Shown: piece after piece, positions 35,101 through 43,402 of the stretch
Numbering within the stretch: the stretch's first letter is position 1
How the letters are laid out: every line of letters starts with the position of its first letter
Assembly: GCA_017540905.1 (NCBI GenBank)
Contig: JAFYAC010000027.1
Coordinates: 1-48,149, forward strand
DNA from: Kiritimatiellia bacterium
GTDB taxonomy: Bacteria; Verrucomicrobiota; Kiritimatiellia; CAIQIC01; Lenti-01
Direction of reading: 5' to 3'
Length of the DNA: 48,149 bases
Notes under the pieces: model-generated
Seen by the model: only the letters and a program-made list of their open reading frames with translations
Told to the model about the DNA's origin: nothing
Database searches by the model: none
Made by a program: the position numbers and the translations under genes

Positions 35101-35391
35101 GACGGCGGCGCCGTCGGGGAGCGGGAAGACGAGTTCGCCTTCGAGGATGCGCCCGTTGGGGTTGTGGAAGACGAGCGTCGTCTCGACCGTCGCGTACAGC
35201 CCGCGCACGGTGGCGTCCACGGAAAGCTCGCGCGTCTGCATCGGCGTCGCGTTGGTGTCGGCGAGGCGCATCGAGGGCGGCGGCAGCGGCGGAAGGGGAT
35301 GCGGACGGCGCACGGCAGGCTCGTCCTGCGCGCCGGCGGGAATGGCGGCGGCGAGGGCGAGGAGGGCGGAGGCAAAGGGCTTGAAGGTCAT
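32119..35391 (-). CDS. Large exported VIT/VWA/TPR/DUF2135 protein
   Basis: A 1,090-residue exported protein. Signal peptide at 1-21 (ALLALAAAIPAGAQ). VIT domain at about 50-165 (VETTLVFHNPNGRILEGELV), followed by a VWA-like domain with MIDAS pattern DASAS at 287-291. An Ala/Pro-rich linker around 645-690 leads to helical TPR-like repeats. Residues about 897-1015 are DUF2135 as in E. coli YfaP (VMSWDADATDVDLHVVEPSG). The last ~70 residues (LRPGMTRDEVAAALSPLLPG) resemble the SmpA/BamE fold. AAAGGAG precedes the ATG. In E. coli, DUF2135 is encoded beside the A2M-like yfaS, so a functional tie to the A2M at 5.9 kb is possible but unproved. Confidence 0.85.
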   Translation of the reverse strand: MTFKPFASALLALAAAIPAGAQDEPAVRRPHPLPPLPPPSMRLADTNATPMQTRELSVDATVRGLYATVETTLVFHNPNGRILEGELVFPLPDGAAVCGYALDIDGRLVDGVVVPKEKARVAFETETRRNVDPGLVEHVKGNLYKTRVYPLPAGGDRTVRLAYTTPLAFAPDGSAALSLPMPRTPLARRSVAIDVVRAGETPPVLGGLGDASFAPVESRWHVEKAEEDVTPADDLLVALPALPAQTAALEKDADGAVWFALSDLVPAAKADAKDAPAAPAARTVLWDASASRADADLEKEYALLAALGAADPAPAWTLVAFRNEPEPPRTFDTADALIAALKTLPCDGGTDFARLAAALPPAAADGTAPALLFTDGLDTLSGAPLAFAAAAVKPVAVVSQTEADRESLRQACAGRLLDLQLLTPDQAVADLAAPARTVAGLEGTGLAQVQGIGQPASGIVRILGQLTAPEAEVRIRYSDGTLSAPYALRAADARDGTVLATAWAASRVRQLSPRADDHAEELLALGRRHGLVSPATSLIVLDTLDQWVRHGIEPPETLPEMRAEYNRIVLAKISRDPADELEAHKTQLAALWNARVSWWKNYKKDLPKKPKGEPLLRRMRNTLLGDRMLARSAGAPVDGMAAPEAFAGAAAPDEEIAMEMAESVAYDMPAPAAAPAAARQRAPSASAKASGAPSAAPRESAIAIKPWSPDTPYLKAIRKAAPDADSRYAAYLAQRAEWSTSPAFYLDCADAFLKDGHAACGIRILTNLAELRIEDVPLLRVLAWRLQQAGELDAAIVQLRRIAKLRAEEPQSFRDLALALAERARRDRAPADVAEALELFRKVAFTPWARHADSIPLFALEEFNALAAWVRSQTWPDGATPAIPSIPKEFRQNLDTDLRIVMSWDADATDVDLHVVEPSGEEAYYAHNRTKKGGLVSRDITDGYGPEEYLIKKALDGPYAVKAHYFGSHQQTVTGPATVTATVFTDWGRPTQTQQVLTLRLEKTKDTVEVGTIRFGKPSPSDPAAPNPFTTLRPGMTRDEVAAALSPLLPGPDGLYHLSSTSYRIEYTEDGLLLRVLSLLPSGEQTLLVQ

Positions 35392-35480
35392 GGCTGGCTC
35401 CTTTCGGGGTTCACGGGGAATGTTATTGGAAAGCAGTCGCACGGCAAGCGGGAAAAGTTTCAGGGGGCGGGGAAAACGAT

Positions 35481-35530
35481 GGCAGTCGATTGCAGTCGAT
35501 TGCAGTCGAAGGCAATCGATTGCAATCGAG
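35481..35530. repeat. 10-bp tandem repeat GCAGTCGATT
   Basis: Five units of exactly 10 bp (35481-35530): three with GCAGTCGA and two with GCAATCGA cores. The array stands between proA and the VIT gene start and contains TCGATTGCA/TGCAATCGA type inverse words, so it can fold. Confidence 0.85.
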
Positions 35531-35553
35531 GGGGGCGGGCGCGGCGGCCGTGC

Positions 35554-36849
35554 TCAGACGCGGATCTGGCCGTTGCCGGTGATTTGGTATTTGTAGGTGG
35601 TGAGTTCTTCGAGGGCCATGGGGCCGCGGGCGTGGAGCTTGTCGGTGGAGATGCCGATTTCGGCGCCGAGGCCGAATTCGCCGCCGTCGGTGAAGCGGGT
35701 GGAGGCGTTGACGTAGACGCAAGCGCTGTCCACTTGCTGGAGGAACTGGTCGCGGGCCTTGGCGTCGGCCGTGACGATGGAGTCGGAATGGTGCGAGCCG
35801 TGGCGGTTGATGTGGTCGATGGCGGCCTGCACGTCGTCCGCCACCTTGACGGCGAGGACGAGGTCGAGGTACTCGGCGTCCCAGTCGGCGTCGGTGGCGG
35901 GGACGAGGCCGGGCACGGCGGCCCAGGCGGCTTCGTCGCCGCGCAGTTCGACGCGGCGCGCGCGGAGGCGTTCGGCGAGGAGGGGCAGGAACGACGGGGC
36001 GATGTCGCGGTGGACGAGGACTTTCTCCAGTGCGTTGCAGACGCCGGGGCGGGAGCATTTGGCGTTCTCGATGATGGAAAGGGCCATTTCGGGGTCGGCG
36101 GCCTTGTCGACGTAGACGTGGCAGACGCCCTTGTAGTGCTTGATGACGGGCACGCGCGCCTGTTCGGCGACGGTGCGGATGAGGCGTTCGCCGCCGCGCG
36201 GGATGACGAGGTCCACCAGGCCTTCGAGGCGCACGAGCTCGCGCACGGCGTCGTGGTCGGTGACGGAGATGAGCTGGATGGAGTCGGGCGGGAGCCCCTT
36301 GGCGGCGCCGCCGCGCTGGAGGGCGTCGGCGAGGGCGATGTTGGTTTGCAGGGCTTCGCGCCCGCCGCGCAGGATGACCGCGTTGGAGGCCTTGAAGCAG
36401 AGGACCGCGGCGTCCACGGTGACGTTGGGACGGGCCTCGTAGATGATGCCGATGACGCCGAGCGGGACGCGGATCTTGCGGATGAGCAGGCCGTTGGGGC
36501 GCGTCCAGCGGGCGATTTCGCGTCCGACGGGGTCGCGCAGGCCGACGAGCGAGCGCACGGCGTTGATGACGCCGTCGAGGCGCACGTCGGTCAGGTGCAG
36601 TCGGTCGAGCATGGCGTCGGCAAGGCCGGCGTCGCGCCCGGCGGCCATGTCGCGGTCGTTGGCGGCGAGGATGCGCGCGCGGTCGGCGTCGAGGGCGTCG
36701 GCCATCGCCTCCAGGATGATGTTCTTCCTGCGCGTGGAAAGCGTGGCCAGGGCGCGGGAGGCGGCGACGGCGCGTTCGCCCATCGCGCGGAGGAGGGCGG
36801 GGAGGTCGGGGGTGGCGGGGGCGGAAGCGGGGGCGGTGGGGTTGTCCAT
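35554..36849 (-). CDS. proA: Gamma-glutamyl phosphate reductase
   Basis: NADPH-dependent enzyme of proline synthesis, 431 residues, reducing gamma-glutamyl phosphate to glutamate semialdehyde. Conserved blocks: RKNIILEAMADAL, PLGVIGIIYEARPNVTVDAA, LCFKASNAVILRGGREA, VIPRGGERLI, and the catalytic Cys271 in CSRPGVCNALE. The C-terminal TRFTDGGEFGLGAEIGIST is also typical. The start lies 2 bp after the proB stop, so the two are coupled. Confidence 0.97.
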   Translation of the reverse strand: MDNPTAPASAPATPDLPALLRAMGERAVAASRALATLSTRRKNIILEAMADALDADRARILAANDRDMAAGRDAGLADAMLDRLHLTDVRLDGVINAVRSLVGLRDPVGREIARWTRPNGLLIRKIRVPLGVIGIIYEARPNVTVDAAVLCFKASNAVILRGGREALQTNIALADALQRGGAAKGLPPDSIQLISVTDHDAVRELVRLEGLVDLVIPRGGERLIRTVAEQARVPVIKHYKGVCHVYVDKAADPEMALSIIENAKCSRPGVCNALEKVLVHRDIAPSFLPLLAERLRARRVELRGDEAAWAAVPGLVPATDADWDAEYLDLVLAVKVADDVQAAIDHINRHGSHHSDSIVTADAKARDQFLQQVDSACVYVNASTRFTDGGEFGLGAEIGISTDKLHARGPMALEELTTYKYQITGNGQIRV

Positions 36850-36851
36850 GG

Positions 36852-38024
36852 TCAGGTTCCGGGGTTGGGGGTGGCGCCGCGGAGGGCGGCGGGGTCGAGC
36901 ACGAGGTTGTCGTGGTGGATGATTTCGTCGGGGATGCCGGCGCCGAACTTGGCGTGTATTTCGGAGGTCTTGAGGCCCATGAAGGCGATGGCGGCGATGT
37001 GCGAGTAGGCGGCGAGGCCGCGCGCGACGGGGGCCCCGCGCAGGTCGCGCACCTCGACGAGGTCGCCGGGGGCGAACGTCCCCTCGACCGACCGCACGCC
37101 GACCGCGAGCAGGCTCTTGCCGTCGCGGACGATTGCGTCGCGCGCGCCGTCGTCGACCGTCAGCGTCCCGCGCGGGGGCCGGTGGAAGAACATGACCCAG
37201 CGGCGCCGCAGGTTCAGCTCGTTCGGCGCGCCCGCGGGCAGCCAGGTGCCGACGGGGCGTCCGGAAAGGATCTTCGGGAGCGTGCCCGACTTGCGGCCGT
37301 TCGCGATGACCACGTGCGTGCCGGTCTGGGCCGCTTCCGCCGCCGCGCCGAGCTTGCTGGCCATGCCTCCGGTGGAGAGGGGACTGCCCTTCCCGGCGGT
37401 GTGGGAGAGCGCCTCCTCGTCCACGCACGGCAGGCAGGAAACGACGCGCTCGCGGCCGTCGGCGCCGGGGACGCGGAAGCCGTCGACCGTCGTCAGCAGG
37501 ACAAGCAGGTCCGCCTGGAGGAGCATCGCGGTGCGGGAGGCGAGGGCGTCGTTGTCGCCGAACTTGATTTCGTCGGTGGACACGGCGTCGTTCTCGTTGA
37601 CGACCGGCACCGCGCCGTGCTCCAGCAGCTTGCGCAGGCAGTGCTTGGCGTTGAGGTGGCGCCGGCGGTTCTCGAGGTCGGCGTGGGTGAGCAGGACCTG
37701 GCCGATCCGGCAGTGCGCCTCGGCGAAGAGGCGGTCGTAGAGCGCCATGAGGCGGTTCTGGCCGACGGCGGCCGCCATCTGGAGCGTGGGGAGGTCCTCG
37801 GGCCGGCGGCGGAGGCCCATCGCCTCCATGCCGCACGCGATGGCGCCCGACGACACGAGCACGACCTCGCGTCCCAGCTCCCGCACGGCGGCCAGGTCGC
37901 GAACGAGCGCGGCCATGCGCCGGATGTCCGGCCGCCCGCTGCGCTGCACGAGCACGCGGCTGCCGACCTTGACCACGATGCGCTTCGCCTGCGCCAGGAT
38001 TTCTCTCGACATTGCGTTGTCCAT
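36852..38024 (-). CDS. proB: Glutamate 5-kinase with PUA domain
   Basis: First enzyme of proline synthesis, 390 residues. Amino-acid kinase domain: RIVVKVGSRVL, VVLVSSGAIACGM, LPTLQMAAAVGQNRLM, VPVVNENDAVSTDEIKFGDND, LLTTVDGF, and GTGGM-like STGGMASKLGAA. From about residue 295 a C-terminal PUA domain follows (GTLTVDDGARDAIVRDGKSLL). GGAGGAAT before the ATG at 38024 supports that start over the ATG at 38012. Proline usually feeds back on the kinase domain. proA follows directly. The divergent GT2 operon starts 103 bp away. Confidence 0.96.
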   Translation of the reverse strand: MDNAMSREILAQAKRIVVKVGSRVLVQRSGRPDIRRMAALVRDLAAVRELGREVVLVSSGAIACGMEAMGLRRRPEDLPTLQMAAAVGQNRLMALYDRLFAEAHCRIGQVLLTHADLENRRRHLNAKHCLRKLLEHGAVPVVNENDAVSTDEIKFGDNDALASRTAMLLQADLLVLLTTVDGFRVPGADGRERVVSCLPCVDEEALSHTAGKGSPLSTGGMASKLGAAAEAAQTGTHVVIANGRKSGTLPKILSGRPVGTWLPAGAPNELNLRRRWVMFFHRPPRGTLTVDDGARDAIVRDGKSLLAVGVRSVEGTFAPGDLVEVRDLRGAPVARGLAAYSHIAAIAFMGLKTSEIHAKFGAGIPDEIIHHDNLVLDPAALRGATPNPGT

Positions 38025-38090
38025 ATTCCTCCAGTATGTCACACCCCCGGCAAAAGGAAAGACCGTTCCGCGGCGGGCGCCCTTTTGGGG

Positions 38091-38119
38091 TTGCCGCTTG
38101 CGCCCCGAAATCCTAGAAT
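38091..38119 (+). promoter_or_regulatory. Promoter of the GT2-UbiA-trk operon
   Basis: TTGCCG (38091-38096), 17-nt spacer, TAGAAT (38114-38119). Only 8 nt separate the -10 from the ATG at 38128, so transcription should start at or next to the start codon. Confidence 0.65.
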
Positions 38120-38127
38120 CGCCCGCC

Positions 38128-38901
38128 ATGGACACACTTGTAGTCATCCCCACGTACAACGAGAAAGACAACTGCGAAGCCATCGTCCGCGCCGTGCTGG
38201 CCGCCTGCCCCGAGGCGGAGGTGCTGGTCGTGGACGACAATTCGCCGGACGGGACCGGGCGGATCGCCGACCGGCTGGCCGCCGCCGAACCGCGCGTGCA
38301 CGTGCTGCACCGCGAGAAGAAGCAGGGGCTCGGGCGCGCCTACATCGCCGGGTTCCGCTGGGCGCTGGAGCGCCCGCAGTACCAGTTCGTCATGGAGATG
38401 GACGCCGATTTCTCGCACGACCCCAAGGCCGTCCCGCAGCTGCGCGCGGCGGCGGCGGACGCGGACCTCGTGCTCGGCTCGCGCTACATCGGCGGCATCC
38501 GCGTCATCAACTGGCCCATGAACCGCCTGCTGCTCAGCACCGGGGCGGCCCTGTACGTCCGCACCGTCACGGGGATGCCGTTCGGCGACCCCACGGGCGG
38601 CTTCAAGTGCTTCCGCCGGGCGGTCCTGGAGGCCATCCCGCTCGGCAAGATCCGCTCCAACGGCTATTCGTTCCAAATCGAGATGACCCACACCGCCTGG
38701 CACCTCGGGTTCCGCGTCAAGGAATCCCCCATCGTCTTCGAGGAGCGCCGCGACGGCCAGTCCAAGATGAGCGGCGGCATCGTCAACGAGGCCCTGTGGA
38801 TGGTCTGGAAGCTGCTGGGCCGCGTCGGGTTCCGCCGCCGCCCGCGCAAGGTCCACCCCAAGAGCGTCGCCGCCGCCGGCGCGCCCGCCCCCGCACCGTG
38901 A
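38128..38901 (+). CDS. Polyprenol-phosphate mannosyltransferase-like GT2 (DPM1 type)
   Basis: Family 2 glycosyltransferase of 257 residues, single domain without membrane helices. VVIPTYNEKDNCEAIV opens the GT-A fold, VVDDNSPDGTG binds nucleotide, and MEMDADFSHDP holds the metal DxD (Asp92, Asp94). GSRYIGG, then NGYSFQIEMT and the acceptor-side ESPIVFEERRDGQSKMS are hallmarks of dolichol/polyprenol-phosphate mannose synthases. It would make a lipid-linked sugar at the inner membrane. First gene of a six-gene operon; its stop overlaps the GTG start of the prenyltransferase. Which sugar is used (mannose or glucose) is uncertain. Confidence 0.88.
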   Translation: MDTLVVIPTYNEKDNCEAIVRAVLAACPEAEVLVVDDNSPDGTGRIADRLAAAEPRVHVLHREKKQGLGRAYIAGFRWALERPQYQFVMEMDADFSHDPKAVPQLRAAAADADLVLGSRYIGGIRVINWPMNRLLLSTGAALYVRTVTGMPFGDPTGGFKCFRRAVLEAIPLGKIRSNGYSFQIEMTHTAWHLGFRVKESPIVFEERRDGQSKMSGGIVNEALWMVWKLLGRVGFRRRPRKVHPKSVAAAGAPAPAP

Positions 38902-39788
38902 AACGGCTGTCCATCCTCTTCCGCCTCCTGCGGGTCAACCAGTGGACGAAGAACGGCGTCGTGTTCGCCGCCTTCTTCTTCGCGCTGGGCGACCTGAACC
39001 AGGACCTTTCCCTGGGGCTGCTGTGGAAAGTCGCGCTGGCCGCGCTGGCCTTCGCGCTGGTTTCCAGCGCCGTGTACATCCTCAACGACCTGCGCGACGC
39101 CCCCAAGGACCGGCTGCATCCCGTGAAGCGCCGCCGCCCCATCGCGTCGGGCGAAGTGCCGGTCCCGGCGGCCCTCGCCGTGTCCGCGGCGGTGCTGGCG
39201 GCAGGCCTGTGGGGGGCGTGGTGGATCGCGCCCCGCCTGTTCGGCGTGGTGGCGGCCTACTTCGCGATGCAGCTGGCGTACACCTTCGGCCTCAAGGCCG
39301 TTTCGCTGGTCGACGTCATGATCATCGCGGCCGGCTTCGTCCTGCGCGCCATCGCCGGGGCGGAAGCGATCGCGGTTCCCATCAGCCCGTGGCTGCTGGT
39401 CTGCACGTTCTTCCTGGCGCTGTTCCTGGCGCTGTGCAAGCGCCGGCACGAAAAGCTGGCGCTGGACGGCCAGGGGACCCGGGCGGCGCTGGAAGGGTAC
39501 GACGCGAAGCTCCTCGACCTGCTCGTCGCGGTTTCCGCCGGCGCGACCATCGTCGTGTATTCCATCTACACCCTCTGGCCCGACACCGTGGCCAAGTTCG
39601 GCACCAACCGGCTGGCGGCGACCATCCCGTTCGTCGTCTTCGGCGTCTTCCGCTACCTCGACCTCGCCTACCGCCGCGAGCAGGGCGAGCGCCCGGAACG
39701 CGTCCTCCTCACCGACCTCCCCCTCCTGGCGGACATCGCCCTATTCGGCGCGACCGTCCTTGCGGCGCTCTTCCTTTTCAGGGGCTGA
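38898..39788 (+). CDS. UbiA family prenyltransferase, decaprenyl-phosphate phosphoribosyltransferase-like
   Basis: Integral membrane protein of 296 residues with about eight helices. The first Asp-rich motif NDLRDAPKDRLHPVKRRRPI carries the NDxxDxxxD pattern; the second region has GTRAALEGYDAKLLDLL. RVNQWTKNGVVFAA at the N-terminus and this second region fit decaprenyl-phosphate phosphoribosyltransferase, which moves phosphoribose from PRPP to polyprenyl phosphate. I set the start at the GTG at 38898, overlapping the GT2 stop (GTGA). Together with the GT2 enzyme it suggests lipid-linked sugar production; the epimerase partners known from mycobacteria are not here. Another UbiA function cannot be excluded. 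Confidence 0.82.
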   Translation: MKRLSILFRLLRVNQWTKNGVVFAAFFFALGDLNQDLSLGLLWKVALAALAFALVSSAVYILNDLRDAPKDRLHPVKRRRPIASGEVPVPAALAVSAAVLAAGLWGAWWIAPRLFGVVAAYFAMQLAYTFGLKAVSLVDVMIIAAGFVLRAIAGAEAIAVPISPWLLVCTFFLALFLALCKRRHEKLALDGQGTRAALEGYDAKLLDLLVAVSAGATIVVYSIYTLWPDTVAKFGTNRLAATIPFVVFGVFRYLDLAYRREQGERPERVLLTDLPLLADIALFGATVLAALFLFRG

Positions 39789-39791
39789 ACC

Positions 39792-41144
39792 ATGCGCATA
39801 CTGGTCATCGGCGGCGGCGTCACCGGCTCCCACCTCGCGGAAAAATTCTGCGCGGACGGGCACGACGTCGTGGTGGTCGACGAGGACGCCGACGCCCTCG
39901 CCTCGCTCGAAGCCCACCTCGACCTGCTGACGGTCCGGGGCAACGGGGCGGACCCGGAGGTCCTCGAGGAAGCGGGGATCGGCCGCGCGGACCTGCTGCT
40001 GGCGGTGACCGACAGCGACGACACCAACATCCTGGCGTGCATCTTCGCGAAGACCCGCGGCGTCGACCGCACCGCCGCGCGCGTCTCCGCCGCCGGCTAC
40101 ATGACCAGCCGTCACATCGACTTCGCGAAGCTCGGCGTGGACCTGCTCGTCAACCAGCACGACGAATACGCCCGCGACGTCTGCTCCGTCCTCCGGCTCC
40201 CGGGCGCCATCGAAGTGACCGACCTGCTCGACGGGCGGATCATGGTCGTCGGCATGTCCATCCACATGGACAGCCCGCTGCTGGGCAACACGCTTTCGGG
40301 CTTCGGCAACCCCGACTGGATCCGCCGCATCCGCTTCCTGGCGGTCTCGCGCGGCGACGAAATCCTGGCCCCGCACGGCGACACCTCCTTCCTGGTGGGC
40401 GACGACGTGTACTTCGCCGGCGAACCCGACGCCATCTCCGCCTTCCTGCAGTGGGCCTGGCCGGAGAACAAGCGCTTCCAGCGCGTGGTGGTGGCGGGCG
40501 GCGGCGAACTGGGCCTCCAGCTCGCGCGGCGCCTCGAAGAGGCGCGCATGCCGACCGTCCTAGTCGAGAAGGACTCACGCCGCGCCGACTACTGCTCCGA
40601 GCAGCTCCGCCGCACCCTGGTCATCAAGGGCGACGCCCTGGAGCGCCAGACCCTGGCGGGCATCGGCGATGCCGAGGGCATGGCGTACGTCGCCGCGACC
40701 GGCTCCGACGAGCTGAACATCATCGGTTGCCTGGTGGCCGAGCGCTTCGGCGTGCGCTTCACCGCCGCCAAGATTTCCAAGCCCGAGTACATCGAAATCG
40801 CGTCCCAGCTGCGCCTGCTCGACCGCGTCGTCGACCCGAACCTCGCGATGGTCAACGCCATCCTCCACTTCGTCCGCGGGCGCAACGTGTCGGCGGTGGC
40901 GCTCTTCTCGCGCCTGCCCGGGGAACTCATCGAGCTCAAGCTCGACGACGAGCACCCGTGGGCCGGCCGCGCCATCCGCGACCTGCCCAAACTCCCCGCC
41001 GACGTCATCCTGCTGGCCGCCCTGCGGTCCGGGCAGGTCCGCGTCGCCACCGGCGACCTCCGGCTCGAAGCCGGCGACCGCGTCGTCCTCTACTGCCAGC
41101 CCGACACCGTCGACAAGCTCGACCGCCTCCTCGGCCACGACTGA
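39792..41144 (+). CDS. trkA: Trk potassium uptake regulatory subunit TrkA
   Basis: Cytoplasmic NAD-binding gating subunit of the Trk system, 450 residues, two halves each with an RCK-N and RCK-C part. The first Rossmann motif is ILVIGGGVTGSHLAEKF, with VVDEDADAL and TDSDDTNILACIFAK. The second is VVVAGGGELGLQLARRLE, with VLVEKDSRRADYCSEQL and TGSDELNIIGCLVAE. The C-terminal RCK-C ends LEAGDRVVLYCQPDTVDKL. It starts 3 bp after the prenyltransferase and is followed after 30 bp by trkH, its membrane partner. Confidence 0.95.
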   Translation: MRILVIGGGVTGSHLAEKFCADGHDVVVVDEDADALASLEAHLDLLTVRGNGADPEVLEEAGIGRADLLLAVTDSDDTNILACIFAKTRGVDRTAARVSAAGYMTSRHIDFAKLGVDLLVNQHDEYARDVCSVLRLPGAIEVTDLLDGRIMVVGMSIHMDSPLLGNTLSGFGNPDWIRRIRFLAVSRGDEILAPHGDTSFLVGDDVYFAGEPDAISAFLQWAWPENKRFQRVVVAGGGELGLQLARRLEEARMPTVLVEKDSRRADYCSEQLRRTLVIKGDALERQTLAGIGDAEGMAYVAATGSDELNIIGCLVAERFGVRFTAAKISKPEYIEIASQLRLLDRVVDPNLAMVNAILHFVRGRNVSAVALFSRLPGELIELKLDDEHPWAGRAIRDLPKLPADVILLAALRSGQVRVATGDLRLEAGDRVVLYCQPDTVDKLDRLLGHD

Positions 41145-41174
41145 CCGCCCCCGTCCGCACCTGCCCCCTCCCGC

Positions 41175-42635
41175 ATGAACTTCCGCAACGTCCTCCACGT
41201 CATTTCCTGGATCCTGGCCCTGCTCGGGGGCCTGATGGCGCTGTGCGGCGGCGTCTCGTTGCTCTGCGACGAGCCGCGGGCCGACTGTCTGGCCCTCCTG
41301 TACCCCGCGGGCGCCACCCTGCCGGTCGCCCTGGTCCTCGGCCTGGCCACACGCACCCGGCGGGAGCTCAGCCGCCGGGACGGCTTGGGCGTCGTCGCGT
41401 TCGGGTGGCTGTTCGCCAGCCTCGTCGCCGCCGTCCCCTACATCCTTTCCGCCGACGTCTTTCCAGGCGACCCCGCGGGGGCCGTGTTCGAAGCCGTCTC
41501 CGGCATCACCACCACCGGCGCCACCGCCATGCGGGGGATCGACGGCGCCCCCCGCAGCCTCCTCCTCTGGCGGGCCTTCACCCAGTACCTCGGGGGGATG
41601 GGCGTGCTGATCCTCGTGCTGGCCATCCTGCCCTTCGCGGGCAGCGGCGGCATGCAGCTCTTCCGCGCCGAGATGCCGGGCCCCTCCAAGGACCGCATCG
41701 AACCGCGCATGGCCTCCACGGCCAAGTGCCTCTGGGGCATCTACATCGGGCTGACCCTCATCTTGGCCGTCCTGCTCCGCCTCGCGGGCATGTCCGGGCT
41801 CGACGCCGCCTGCCACGCCATGGCCGCCATGTCCACCGGGGGCTTCTCCACCCGGAGCGCAGGGGTTTCCGCCTGGAACAGCCCGTCCATCGAAATGCTG
41901 CTGGTCGTCTTCATGCTGCTGGCCGCCGTCAACTTCTCCCTCCACTACCGCCTCCTCCGCGGCGACTGGCGCTCCTGGGTCGCAAACCGCGAAACCCTCC
42001 TCTTTTTCGGCCTCTTCGCGTTCGCGTCCCTCGCGACCGCCGTCATGGTCTTCCGCGCCGACCCGGGTGGTGGCGGATTCCTGCACACCCTGCGCGACAC
42101 CGCATTCACGTGCTGCAGCCTCATGACCACCGCGGGCTTCACCACCGCCGACTACGACCGCTGGCCCGTCCTCGCCAAGGGCATCCTGGTCATCCTCATG
42201 CTGATGGGCGGATGCGCCGGCTCCACGTCCGGCGGCATCAAGCTCGGCCGCGTGCAGGTCGCCTTCGCGGCCGTGATGCGCGAAATCCGCCTCTTCATGC
42301 AGCCCCAGGCCGTGCTCCCCGTCCGCATGGGCGGCAAACCCCTCGAAGAACCCCTCGTCGGCTCCATCTTCGCCTTCCTCGTCCTGTTCTTCCTCGTCCT
42401 CCTCGCCGGAATCCTGGCCATGCTGCCGCTGGCGCCCGACGCCGCCACGGCCGTCTCCTCCGTCATTGCCTCCATCAGCAACACGGGGCCCGGCTTCGCC
42501 GCCGTAGGCCCCACCCTCGACTACGCCGCCATCCCCTCCGCCGGCAAGATCGTCCTCAGCCTCCTGATGCTGGCCGGCCGCCTCGAACTCTACACCCTGC
42601 TCGCCATCTTCCTCCCTGCCTTCTGGCGCAAATGA
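41175..42635 (+). CDS. trkH: Trk potassium transporter membrane subunit TrkH
   Basis: Inner-membrane K+ channel-like subunit of 486 residues with four M1-P-M2 repeats. The selectivity-filter regions can be seen as VSGITTTGATAM, AMSTGGFST, LMTTAGFTTADYD and SISNTGPGFAAVG, each with the conserved Gly. SGGIKLGRVQV after the third repeat is characteristic. It acts with TrkA. Its TGA overlaps the ATG of the next gene. The leader CCCCTCCCGC lacks a Shine-Dalgarno. Confidence 0.95.
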   Translation: MNFRNVLHVISWILALLGGLMALCGGVSLLCDEPRADCLALLYPAGATLPVALVLGLATRTRRELSRRDGLGVVAFGWLFASLVAAVPYILSADVFPGDPAGAVFEAVSGITTTGATAMRGIDGAPRSLLLWRAFTQYLGGMGVLILVLAILPFAGSGGMQLFRAEMPGPSKDRIEPRMASTAKCLWGIYIGLTLILAVLLRLAGMSGLDAACHAMAAMSTGGFSTRSAGVSAWNSPSIEMLLVVFMLLAAVNFSLHYRLLRGDWRSWVANRETLLFFGLFAFASLATAVMVFRADPGGGGFLHTLRDTAFTCCSLMTTAGFTTADYDRWPVLAKGILVILMLMGGCAGSTSGGIKLGRVQVAFAAVMREIRLFMQPQAVLPVRMGGKPLEEPLVGSIFAFLVLFFLVLLAGILAMLPLAPDAATAVSSVIASISNTGPGFAAVGPTLDYAAIPSAGKIVLSLLMLAGRLELYTLLAIFLPAFWRK

Positions 42636-43402
42636 CCATGCCCGGCCCGGACCAGACAGCGCCATCCGCCCCCCTCTTCGCGGCCTTGACCCCCGCGGCG
42701 CCGCTGGCCTGGCTGCCGTACCGCCAGACCTTGGCGCTCGCCTTGGTCCCGCTCGGCACCGCCGCGCTCCTGGCCGCCGCCCTGCGGCCCGACAGGCCAA
42801 CGGCCGCCTTCGTCGCGACGCTGGCCGGGGGGCTCGCGCCGATGCTCCTATTCGCCGTGCTCTGGCCATTGCCCATGCGGCGCGGACGGACCTTCCCCGG
42901 CGCCGGCCTCCTCCATTACCTCGTCCGCTGCATCCCGGCCTTCCTCACGCCGGCGTTGCTCTGGATGTCGTTCCACCGCGTCCTCCACGAGACCGCCGGC
43001 GCCTGGCCGCTCGTGATCTTCGCCGCCGCGATCGTCCTCCATCCCGCCGCGCGGATCCTCCACGAAGCCGCCTCCCCGCGCCTCGGACTCGCCCGCCTGT
43101 GGGTGCGGCAGACCGAAGTCCTGCTCGCCCTGCTGGGCATCCTCGGCCTCCTGTCGGGGGCCATCCTAGAAGCCCACAAGGACTATCCCACCGACCCGAC
43201 CGTCCTCCTCCTCGTCCTCTGGATGATCGGCATCCTCCTGTGCGTCGCCAGCTTCGTCCTCGCCTCCATCCAGTGGCAGACCCTCCGCGCCCGCGGCGCA
43301 CCGGAGATTCCCGCGCAGCCCATCGACGACCCGGAAACCGACCCCGACGCCGCCCCGGACCCATCCATCCCCCCCCTCGACTTCCACACCGATGAATTCT
43401 GA
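42632..43402 (+). CDS. Membrane protein of unknown function in the trk operon
   Basis: A 256-residue protein with about six hydrophobic helices (for example LALALVPLGTAALLAAAL, FVATLAGGLAPMLLFAVLWP, VLLALLGILGLLSGAIL, VLLLVLWMIGILLCVASFVL) and an acidic soluble tail (DDPETDPDAAPD). No family recognised. Start in the ATGA overlap with trkH, a second ATG lies two codons later. Its end overlaps the M28 gene by 11 bp. Coupling to trkH suggests a membrane-related role, nothing more. Confidence 0.75.
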   Translation: MTMPGPDQTAPSAPLFAALTPAAPLAWLPYRQTLALALVPLGTAALLAAALRPDRPTAAFVATLAGGLAPMLLFAVLWPLPMRRGRTFPGAGLLHYLVRCIPAFLTPALLWMSFHRVLHETAGAWPLVIFAAAIVLHPAARILHEAASPRLGLARLWVRQTEVLLALLGILGLLSGAILEAHKDYPTDPTVLLLVLWMIGILLCVASFVLASIQWQTLRARGAPEIPAQPIDDPETDPDAAPDPSIPPLDFHTDEF

